Below, piece by piece: positions 56,295 through 64,000 of a stretch of DNA of 64,000 bases (position 1 is its first letter; each line of letters begins with the position of its first letter). Below the pieces are notes generated by a model that ran no database searches, was not told where the DNA came from, and was given only the letters and a program-made list of their open reading frames with translations. Position numbers and translations under genes: made by a program. Origin of the DNA: Rhizobium rosettiformans (GTDB lineage: Bacteria > Pseudomonadota > Alphaproteobacteria > Rhizobiales > Rhizobiaceae). Location: the NCBI RefSeq assembly GCF_016806065.1, contig NZ_CP032405.1, positions 2,012,001 through 2,076,000 of the forward strand, read 5' to 3'.

Positions 56295-57374
56295 TCAGTA
56301 ACGGATGCGATGACACAGGGTGTCCTGTGTGGAGAGGATACGAGCGTAGGCGTCTGGCAGTTCAAAAAAAGCGGTCTCGCCGGAGATAAGGCGCTCCAGA
56401 CGAACGTCCAGAAGCAGCTCCAGCGCCTTGCTCATTCGCCGACGATAGGTCCAGCGAGCTCGGCGTGAGGACGGGATGCCGCCGACCTGCGAGCTGACGA
56501 GGGACAGGCGGCGGGAATGAAATGCGCCGCCCAGGGGAATGCTGACCATGCGGTCGCCATACCAGCTGGCTTCAACAATTCTTGCTTCAAAGCCCGCATG
56601 GGCGATGGCGTTTTCCAGTGCTGCCGGGGCTGCGCTGGCATTGATCAAGATGTCGAATTCCCCCTCGATCATGTCAGGTTCGGCAAATGTGAGGTCCAGA
56701 TCGGAGGCGAGTTTGCGGCGCGTGGGGTCCTTGTCGATGAGGACAGTCTCTGTGCCGGCAATACGCGAGGCGAGATAGGCGACGAGTGTCCCGACAACGC
56801 CTGCGCCGAAGACGGCGACGCGGTCGCCCGGCTGCACCCCTGCATCCCACGTGATGTTGAGCGCAGTTTCCATATTGGCAGCAAGCACCGCCCGCCGCGG
56901 CGGCAGCGCCTCCGGTAACAGGGTGACTTGCTCGGATGGCAGGATGAAGCGGTCCTGGTGGGGATGGAGGGCAAAGACGTTGCGACCGACCAGGTCTGGT
57001 GGACCTTTCTCCACCTCGCCGACGGCTGCGTAGCCATATTTGACGGGAAAGGGAAACTGCCCCTCCATATGCGGTCCGCGCATGCGTTCGAACTCGCTTT
57101 CAGGGACCGCGCCCTTGAAAATCAGGGCCTCCGTTCCGCGGCTGATCCCGCTGTAAAGCGTCCGCACGAGCACTTTGTCCTGAGCAGGGATGCCGAGCGG
57201 CTCATGCCGTAGCCGGCAATTTTCCTTCGCCTCGAACCACAGCGCAGCCGCCGTATCTCCGGTGGATACGGATTGTTCATTTGCCCCAAGCTTCAAACTG
57301 CGTGTCCCCCACCCTAAATATGCAGACCAATGGAACGTATTGCCGAAGAAGACATTTTGTTCCGTAGCCGCCAT
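56295..57374 (-). CDS. MDR-family (zinc-type) alcohol dehydrogenase-like protein
   Basis: A medium-chain dehydrogenase/reductase, 359 residues from ATG 57374. It has the GroES-like part with VLVRTLYSGISRGTE (about 64-78) and PFPVKYGYAAVGEV, then the NAD(P) Rossmann domain VAVFGAGVVGTLVAYLASRI (about 186-205). The structural and catalytic zinc cysteines of classical enzymes are not evident. The start is uncertain: the first 35 residues look unlike the family, and a TTG at 57296 would give 333 residues. It is the first gene of the minus-strand cluster operon and divergent from ribA. Confidence 0.83.
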   Translation of the reverse strand: MAATEQNVFFGNTFHWSAYLGWGTRSLKLGANEQSVSTGDTAAALWFEAKENCRLRHEPLGIPAQDKVLVRTLYSGISRGTEALIFKGAVPESEFERMRGPHMEGQFPFPVKYGYAAVGEVEKGPPDLVGRNVFALHPHQDRFILPSEQVTLLPEALPPRRAVLAANMETALNITWDAGVQPGDRVAVFGAGVVGTLVAYLASRIAGTETVLIDKDPTRRKLASDLDLTFAEPDMIEGEFDILINASAAPAALENAIAHAGFEARIVEASWYGDRMVSIPLGGAFHSRRLSLVSSQVGGIPSSRRARWTYRRRMSKALELLLDVRLERLISGETAFFELPDAYARILSTQDTLCHRIRY

Positions 57375-57455
57375 CAAAATAAATTTATGGCGGATGCGCA
57401 AACCGTCGCTGAAACTCCGGCGTAATGGTTGCCACTGATAGGGAGAGTACGCCTC

Positions 57456-58562
57456 ATGTCTAAGTCCAGCCAGTCCGCTTTCCAATTCTCAACCGCCGAA
57501 ATCGAAGTAGAACGCGCCGTCGCCGAGCTGCGCTATGGCCGACCCGTGGTCGTCACGGAGGGGGAACGAAAGCTTGCTGTTCTGGCGCTCGACTGTGTGG
57601 CACCCTCGCTTTTCGATCAATTCGGGGCCGTTACCGAAAACCGCCATGGTCTCCTTCTGACTGCCCCTCGCGCCGGTCGCTTGGGGATCGGAGCCGAACA
57701 CGATGTCATCACGCCGCTCGCCGGCCTGTCTTTCGATGATGCCTCGCGGCTGGCTTACACACTTGGTGCGGAAAAGCCTGCATTGTGGCAGCCGGCGGAT
57801 GTTCTGGCGACAGAGACGACGGAACTCGCCCGCCTTGCGCTGTTGCTGCCGGCCATGGTTTTGGCGGATGTCACGACCATGACAGACCGGTTCGGCGGTT
57901 GCTGCGAGATCGCCTCCAGCCGTTTGAAAGGCGCAGATGCCGCCCGCCAGCGCTTCGACAAGGTCGTGCGCACCCGCGTTCCTTTGAAGGATCTCGGGGA
58001 TGCCGATTTCGTCGTCTTCCGCGGTGGTCTGGCGCAGAAGGATCAGGTTGCGATTGTCGTCGGTAAGCCGGATGTCACGAAGACCGTGCCGATCCGTATT
58101 CACTCCTCCTGCATTACAGGTGATCTCTGCGGCTCCCTGAAATGCGATTGCGGCGACCAGCTGCGCAACGGTCTTGCTCTGCTGAAGCAGGCGGGCGGCG
58201 GCGTGCTGCTCTATCTCGACCAGGAAGGGCGCGGCACGGGCATTGGCGCCAAGATGCGCGCCTATGGCTATCAGCATCTCGGCCTCGACACGATCGATGC
58301 GGATGCCGAGCTCGGACTCACCGAAGACCATCGCCGCTATGAGGCGGCCGTTGCCATGTTGCGGCATTTGGAGATCTCGAAGGTTGCGGTCTACACCAAC
58401 AACCCGACCAAGATTGCCGGCCTGAAGCTCGGCGGCATCGAAGTCGAGGCAAGGGCGCCGGTCACCGGTCGCGTCACGGCGGAAAACGAAAACTATCTGC
58501 GCACCAAGACCTTGCGCGCCGGCCACATGCTGGATCTGGAAACTCTGGTCGCGGCAGAATAA
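57456..58562 (+). CDS. ribA: GTP cyclohydrolase II with degenerate N-terminal DHBP-synthase-like domain
   Basis: A 368-residue protein. Residues about 165-365 are GTP cyclohydrolase II, which opens GTP to a diaminopyrimidine with loss of formate and pyrophosphate: zinc ligands C219, C230 and C232 (HSSCITGDLCGSLKCDCG), catalytic block LLYLDQEGRGTGIGAKMRAY (251-270), and VYTNNPTKIAGL. Residues about 12-160 resemble the RibB fold (VERAVAELRYGRPVVV) but lack the acidic EDREN-type metal and catalytic motif, so DHBP synthase activity is unlikely. The ATG at 57456 has GGGAGAG upstream. It is probably a pathway-specific paralogue rather than the housekeeping riboflavin enzyme. Confidence 0.9.
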   Translation: MSKSSQSAFQFSTAEIEVERAVAELRYGRPVVVTEGERKLAVLALDCVAPSLFDQFGAVTENRHGLLLTAPRAGRLGIGAEHDVITPLAGLSFDDASRLAYTLGAEKPALWQPADVLATETTELARLALLLPAMVLADVTTMTDRFGGCCEIASSRLKGADAARQRFDKVVRTRVPLKDLGDADFVVFRGGLAQKDQVAIVVGKPDVTKTVPIRIHSSCITGDLCGSLKCDCGDQLRNGLALLKQAGGGVLLYLDQEGRGTGIGAKMRAYGYQHLGLDTIDADAELGLTEDHRRYEAAVAMLRHLEISKVAVYTNNPTKIAGLKLGGIEVEARAPVTGRVTAENENYLRTKTLRAGHMLDLETLVAAE

Positions 58563-58590
58563 GCTCCAGGCGGGCAGGGAGGAGTGCAAG

Positions 58591-59403
58591 ATGGCAAGCG
58601 AGCCTGACCGGCTTGGCGGCGATGGCTTCGGTCGACCATGGGCAGATGCTCAGCTCGATTGGGTCGCAATGCTGCGAGAGCGTCGCGGACTGCTGATGAA
58701 CACGCTGGCCGGCCTCTCCGGCCTGCTTGTCGGCACATCGGTCGTCGCGGTGATCGTCTCCTTTCACCTGCCGCTTGGCTGGGATTTCGTGGCCTCGGTC
58801 ATTCTCTCGCTCGCGCTGATGTTTGCGCTCGTGGTTTATGCTCTGCCCGATCACCCCCATCGCAAGTTCGGCCCGGCCAATCTCGTCACCGCATTTCGCG
58901 CTTGTCTCGTCAGCCTGACTGGCGCGACCGTGCTGTGTTTCGACAGTCTCGCCGCCACCGATACGGCACTCTGGACACTTGCCGGCGTGGTTCTGATCGC
59001 CTTGGCTCTCGATGGTGTCGATGGCTATCTCGCGCGCAGCTACGGACATGAATCGTCCTTCGGTGCCCGCTTCGATATGGAAGTCGATGCGCTTCTGATC
59101 CTGGTCTTGTCGATTGCTGCAGCCTTTCTGGAGAAGGCAGGGCTCTGGGTTCTGATGATCGGCCTTATGCGCTACGGTTTCGTGGCCGCAGGCTGGATGT
59201 TGCCGAAACTCAACGGCGAGCTTCTTCCCTCGTTCCGACGAAAGCTTGTCTGCGTGATCCAGATCTCGGCACTGTGCTTAATCCTTATCCCCTTCGTGAC
59301 CGTTCCTTATTCCACCACCATTGCAGCGGTCGCACTTCTGGCGCTCGCCTATTCGTTCACGGTGGACGTGCTCTACCTGCTGCGGCGGCCCGTCACACCA
59401 TGA
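58591..59403 (+). CDS. CDP-alcohol phosphatidyltransferase family protein
   Basis: A 270-residue membrane enzyme with six or so helices. The catalytic signature DGx2ARx8Gx3Dx3D is perfect: D144, G145, A148, R149, G158, D162 and D166 (DGYLARS ... GARFDMEVD). Such enzymes join a CDP-linked lipid or alcohol to an alcohol acceptor, for instance in phosphatidylglycerol or phosphatidylinositol formation. The acceptor is unknown. GGAGG precedes the ATG. It lies 28 bases after ribA and overlaps the next gene by four bases. Confidence 0.88.
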   Translation: MASEPDRLGGDGFGRPWADAQLDWVAMLRERRGLLMNTLAGLSGLLVGTSVVAVIVSFHLPLGWDFVASVILSLALMFALVVYALPDHPHRKFGPANLVTAFRACLVSLTGATVLCFDSLAATDTALWTLAGVVLIALALDGVDGYLARSYGHESSFGARFDMEVDALLILVLSIAAAFLEKAGLWVLMIGLMRYGFVAAGWMLPKLNGELLPSFRRKLVCVIQISALCLILIPFVTVPYSTTIAAVALLALAYSFTVDVLYLLRRPVTP

Positions 59404-60158
59404 CCAGTCTCACCGAGCGTCTCTCGACATCATTCGGCCTCGCCCGCTCGCTTGTTGTTTACTACGGCCAGCCCTGGCGCAGATCGGCGTTGCGGCAATT
59501 CTATGCATCGATCGTCAAACCGGGTGAGCTCGTCTTCGACATCGGCGCCCATGTCGGCAGCCGCAGCAGCACCCTTTTGAAGCTCGGAGCGAAAGTCGTT
59601 GCCGTCGAGCCACAACCGGCTTTTGCGGACTTCATCGAACAGCGCTTTGTAGGCACTTTGACCGGCTTCGAACGGGTGGCCGTTGGCCGTAGCGCCGGGC
59701 AAAGCGATTTGCTGATTTCGAGCCGCCATCCGACGGTCACAAGCATTTCCAGCCGCTTCGTCGAGACGGTTAAGCAGAGCAAGGGTTTTTCGCAGGTCGT
59801 CTGGGACCGCAAGGTCACGGTACCCATGGTGACGCTTGACCATCTGGTCGGGAAATACGGTCTGCCGGCCTTTTGCAAGATCGACGTCGAGGGTGCAGAG
59901 GCAGAAATTCTCTACGGCCTTTCAAAGCCGATACCTCTGATCGCCTTCGAATACATTCCGGCCATGCCCTCCGTTGCGTCCAACGCGATCGATCGACTGA
60001 TGGGCATTGGCAATTATCGCTTCAATCGTGTCGTCGGAGAGCAACATCGATTCGTGTCGGACCGCTGGAAGTCTGCAGACGAGCTGTTGGTCGAGCTGTC
60101 GCAAATGCCCCCTGAAGCGCAATCCGGCGATGTCTACGCCCGGATAGAGACCCGATGA
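59400..60158 (+). CDS. FkbM family methyltransferase
   Basis: A 252-residue SAM-dependent methyltransferase of the FkbM (Methyltransf_21) family, which often methylates sugar hydroxyls. Motif I is VFDIGAHVGSRSSTLLKLGA (about residues 43-62), followed by VVAVEPQPAF and later AFCKIDVEGAEAEILYGL. The ATG overlaps the phosphatidyltransferase stop, so the two are made together. It could modify the glycosyl part of the cluster product; that is inference. Confidence 0.86.
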   Translation: MTSLTERLSTSFGLARSLVVYYGQPWRRSALRQFYASIVKPGELVFDIGAHVGSRSSTLLKLGAKVVAVEPQPAFADFIEQRFVGTLTGFERVAVGRSAGQSDLLISSRHPTVTSISSRFVETVKQSKGFSQVVWDRKVTVPMVTLDHLVGKYGLPAFCKIDVEGAEAEILYGLSKPIPLIAFEYIPAMPSVASNAIDRLMGIGNYRFNRVVGEQHRFVSDRWKSADELLVELSQMPPEAQSGDVYARIETR

Positions 60159-60166
60159 CAGGGCGT

Positions 60167-61078
60167 TCAGGCGCGACGCGGCTTCCCGCGGATGGCCTCG
60201 ATCGACAGGATTGCGAGGCCCGGCAGCGCGCCGGCAAGAGAGAGACCGCCATAAACGATGCTCGCTGCGAGCCCCTGACCGTCTGTGGCGCCGAGCAGTG
60301 GCCAGAGCGCCATGGCAGCGGCTTCCCGTGTGCCCCAGCCTCCGAAGCCAGCTGGGATCAGCATGGCGATCAGACAGAGCGGAATGATCGTGAAAGCAGC
60401 GATCCAGGGCAGGGAGGCACCGACGGCATGGCTTGCAAGGAAAAAGGTTGCAACGTAGCTGCCGACGATCACGAGGCTCAGACCAGCCTGAATCGGAAGC
60501 GCGCCGCGGCGGATGAATACGCGCAACAGATCATCGCTGATATGGCTGGACCCCTGGTACCGGTGCTTCACGATGATCAGGGCCAAACAAACTGCGGCGG
60601 CAAAAAGCAGGAAGAAGGCCACCAAAAACAAGGCCTGACGCCCGGCATCCTCGCCTCCGAGAACAAGCTGCCAGGCGAAGAGGCCGGAAAGCGCCAGAAC
60701 GAAAAACGCGGCCTGGCCGGAAAGACGCTCGAAGATCACGGCCTTGGCCGGTCCTTTCCAACCGCCGGCGCCGGCATTGCGCATGCGGTAGGCGCGCACG
60801 GCATCACCGGCGACACCGCCGGGAAGGCTCTGATTGAGAAGGCTCGCTACGTAATATTCGCTGATCGCGACGCTTGCCGGGAACGGTTCGCCGAGACGGC
60901 GCGCGGTAAAGCGCCAGCGCAGCGCGGAGACGATGATCTGGATCTGCACCAGAGCGAGACCAGCGATCACATGCGCGACGGAGATCTGCGAGAAGGCGTC
61001 TCCCAATGCGGTCAGATCCGTTCTGGACAGGAGGAATGCCAGGAGCGCGATCAACGCGACGGGAGCAAGGAAACGCAT
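60167..61078 (-). CDS. Flippase-like membrane protein (lysylphosphatidylglycerol synthase TM family)
   Basis: A 303-residue protein with about eight helices from the LPG_synthase_TM/UPF0104 family (for example LVQIQIIVSALRWRFTARRL, YYVASLLNQSLPGGVAGDAVR, and PAGFGGWGTREAA). Members with only this membrane domain are thought to move lipids across the inner membrane. The ATG at 61078 is assumed; a TTG at 61087 is an alternative. It is convergent with the FkbM gene and divergent from the sulfatase-like gene, all within the cluster. Confidence 0.83.
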   Translation of the reverse strand: MRFLAPVALIALLAFLLSRTDLTALGDAFSQISVAHVIAGLALVQIQIIVSALRWRFTARRLGEPFPASVAISEYYVASLLNQSLPGGVAGDAVRAYRMRNAGAGGWKGPAKAVIFERLSGQAAFFVLALSGLFAWQLVLGGEDAGRQALFLVAFFLLFAAAVCLALIIVKHRYQGSSHISDDLLRVFIRRGALPIQAGLSLVIVGSYVATFFLASHAVGASLPWIAAFTIIPLCLIAMLIPAGFGGWGTREAAAMALWPLLGATDGQGLAASIVYGGLSLAGALPGLAILSIEAIRGKPRRA

Positions 61079-61218
61079 AAGGGGCAAGCGGCGGGGCTTT
61101 CGTCGAGGGTGAGTGGGCTTTTGCTGTCCTATACGCGGAAAGAGAGGCAGCGGACCTTCATGAATGCAAATCCTCTCGCACGCAATCGATCTGCTGGTCG
61201 CAACAGCGGAGCGATCAC

Positions 61219-62823
61219 ATGCTGACGTCGGCGCGCACGCTTAAGCCCTATATCGGCGCTGTTGTCGTGACGGTGATCGCCTGGTTTGCCTTCACCTTGC
61301 CGGACCGCCTCGATGCCATCACACCTCAGGCCTTCGCCCGCCTGCCGCTCGAATGGCCGCTGCTGCTGCTCCTGTTGCTTGCAGTCCCGCGCAGCCTGCG
61401 CCGGCCGATCGGATGTCTCTGCGGGCTGGTCCTGCTTCTTATCCTTTTCCTGAAGGTAGCAGACATCGGCACTCGGGAGGCCTTTCAGCGCCCATTCAAT
61501 CCTTACCTCGATATCAAGATGATGGCGGACGGCTGGAATCTGTTCTCCGGAACGGTCGGAACGCTCGCCGCCTTTGCGGCTGTCGCAGCCGCCCTTGTCG
61601 GTCTGCTGGTCGTTCTTCTGCTGTTTCTATGGGCCGCAGCGCGATTGACGGAAATCCAACGCCCCGCACGCTCCTGGCTGGTTCTGTCGCTGGTGGCGAT
61701 CACACTTTTCGGCGGGATTGCGTTCCTCCTGAATACCCCCCGTGTCGAGGCGCGCATGCCTTCTTACCTCAACAATCGACTGACGCTTGTCATCCGCTCC
61801 GTTCAGGACATGCATGTCTTCGAAACCGCTTTGTCCCGGGGAGAAGGGCCCCGCAACGGTGCCGGGCTCTTCGGACGCGTCAGGGACAAGGATTTCGTGC
61901 TGATCTTCGTGGAGTCCTATGGACGCTCGGCGGTAGAGGATCCACGATATGCCTCGATCACCCGACCACGCATGGAAAGCGTCCAGACCGAGATCGAACG
62001 CGCCAGACTTGCCTCTGCCAGTGCCTGGGTCACCGCTCCGACCGTTGGCGGGCTCAGCTGGCTGGCTCACGGAACGCTCCTCTCCGGCCTGTGGGTCGAT
62101 AGTCAGGCGCGCTACGACCGCCTGATGATCAGCCAGCAACCGAGCCTCAACAGGCTGTTTGCCGAAGCCGGATGGAAGAGCATTGCCGTCATGCCGGCAA
62201 TCACCATGGATTGGCCGGAAGCGGCCTATTATGGATATCGGCAGATCTTGGCGGCCGCCGACCTCGATTATCAGGGAAAGCCGTTCAACTGGGTCACGAT
62301 GCCGGATCAGTATACCCTGTCAGCCTTCGAGCGGCTCGGCCGCGCTCCCGCCCGGGCTGCCGGCGAACGCGTGATGGCGGAAGTGGCGCTGATCTCCAGC
62401 CATGCCCCTTGGACACCCGTTGCCCGCCTCATCGACTGGGACGCCGTCGGCGATGGCTCGATCTTCAACGAACAGGCGGAAAGCGGCGACCCACCTCGGG
62501 TCGTCTGGGCCGATCCGGAGCGTGTGCGCGCGCAGTATATCCAGACGATCGACTATTCCCTTGAAACGCTCGGCAGCTACATGTCACGCTTTGGCGAAGA
62601 CACCGTCTTCGTCATCCTCGGCGACCATCAGCCTGCGGCCATCATCACCGGTCCCAACGCATCGCGCGCCGTCCCCATCCATGTCGTGTCGGCTGATAGG
62701 GGCCTCGTTGCCCGCTTCGAACGGGAAGGTTTCCTCACCGGCATGCTCCCGGGGACACAGACCCGTGAGTGGCCGATGAACGAGATGCGGCAGGTTCTGA
62801 TCGACCTCTTCAGCCAGCCTTGA
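61219..62823 (+). CDS. Membrane-anchored sulfatase/phosphoglycerol-transferase-like protein
   Basis: A 534-residue alkaline-phosphatase-superfamily enzyme. The first 180 residues hold five hydrophobic helices; the rest is a periplasmic sulfatase-like domain with DFVLIFVESYGRS (the first metal-site region), VTAPTVGGLSWLAHG (probable nucleophile Thr or Ser) and VFVILGDHQPA (metal-binding Asp-His). The layout is like lipoteichoic acid synthase or phosphoethanolamine transferases, which move a phospholipid head group to an external acceptor. Substrate unknown. GGAG precedes the ATG. It ends the cluster, 3 bases from the convergent pobR stop. Confidence 0.85.
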   Translation: MLTSARTLKPYIGAVVVTVIAWFAFTLPDRLDAITPQAFARLPLEWPLLLLLLLAVPRSLRRPIGCLCGLVLLLILFLKVADIGTREAFQRPFNPYLDIKMMADGWNLFSGTVGTLAAFAAVAAALVGLLVVLLLFLWAAARLTEIQRPARSWLVLSLVAITLFGGIAFLLNTPRVEARMPSYLNNRLTLVIRSVQDMHVFETALSRGEGPRNGAGLFGRVRDKDFVLIFVESYGRSAVEDPRYASITRPRMESVQTEIERARLASASAWVTAPTVGGLSWLAHGTLLSGLWVDSQARYDRLMISQQPSLNRLFAEAGWKSIAVMPAITMDWPEAAYYGYRQILAAADLDYQGKPFNWVTMPDQYTLSAFERLGRAPARAAGERVMAEVALISSHAPWTPVARLIDWDAVGDGSIFNEQAESGDPPRVVWADPERVRAQYIQTIDYSLETLGSYMSRFGEDTVFVILGDHQPAAIITGPNASRAVPIHVVSADRGLVARFEREGFLTGMLPGTQTREWPMNEMRQVLIDLFSQP

Positions 62824-62826
62824 CGC

Positions 62827-64000
<1,174 letters not shown>

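Overview
The window reads as a chromosomal or chromid segment of an alphaproteobacterium, most probably Rhizobiaceae (Rhizobium/Agrobacterium group). The base composition is GC-rich, high-affinity uptake systems are dense (one peptide ABC, one sugar ABC, one TRAP), and the genes include an Agrobacterium-type D-galacturonate oxidation cluster (udh, gci, gli, kdgD), an AraC-type pobR next to pobA, and a TadG-like pilus protein. No rRNA, tRNA, CRISPR array, insertion sequence or phage gene was seen. The first gene (an RND efflux permease) and the last (pobA) are cut by the window edges.

Layout. 0-6.2 kb: tail of an RND pump, then a complete dppABCDF peptide/haem-type ABC operon closed by a strong terminator. 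6.2-8.7 kb: Lrp/AsnC regulator divergent from an aromatic aminotransferase and a YitT membrane protein. 8.9-11.4 kb: GntR regulator, kduD and kdgK (pectin and uronate breakdown). 11.4-15.8 kb: a tiny membrane protein, a PAS-PAS-XRE protein, a TadG-like vWA protein and the divergent hxlR/qorB pair. 15.9-23.5 kb: SMP-30 lactonase plus a ribose-type sugar ABC transporter on the minus strand, facing a GAF histidine kinase and LuxR-type response regulator. 23.6-26.3 kb: recX, a GAF-GGDEF cyclase and ornithine cyclodeaminase. 26.5-34.1 kb: a hexuronate regulon, gntR-kdgD-gci-gli-dctPQM, divergent from udh.

34.5-51.1 kb holds a complete LapA/LapG-type adhesion system. It has a 3201-residue adhesin with an N-terminal retention module and a VAAG cleavage motif, four exact-length 525-bp tandem repeats, a vWA domain split by an insertion, five Ig-like repeats, RTX repeats and a type I secretion signal. 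Its own TolC/LapB/LapC exporter follows, then a ribbon-helix-helix plus PAS protein with no assigned role, and the LapG protease on the opposite strand.

51.4-62.8 kb: a periplasmic-binding-like lipoprotein and a cytochrome b561, then a compact cluster that looks like an uncharacterised GTP-derived (pteridine or flavin-like) pathway. It contains a GTP cyclohydrolase II with a degenerate N-terminal domain, a RibD reductase domain without deaminase, a pyruvoyl-tetrahydropterin-synthase-like protein lacking the usual catalytic residues, a dehydrogenase, a methyltransferase and a GT4 glycosyltransferase. Adjoining these are a CDP-alcohol phosphatidyltransferase, an FkbM methyltransferase, a flippase-like membrane protein and a membrane sulfatase-type transferase. 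I regard this cluster and the RHH-PAS gene as the best candidates for undescribed biology. 62.8-64 kb: pobR and the start of pobA.
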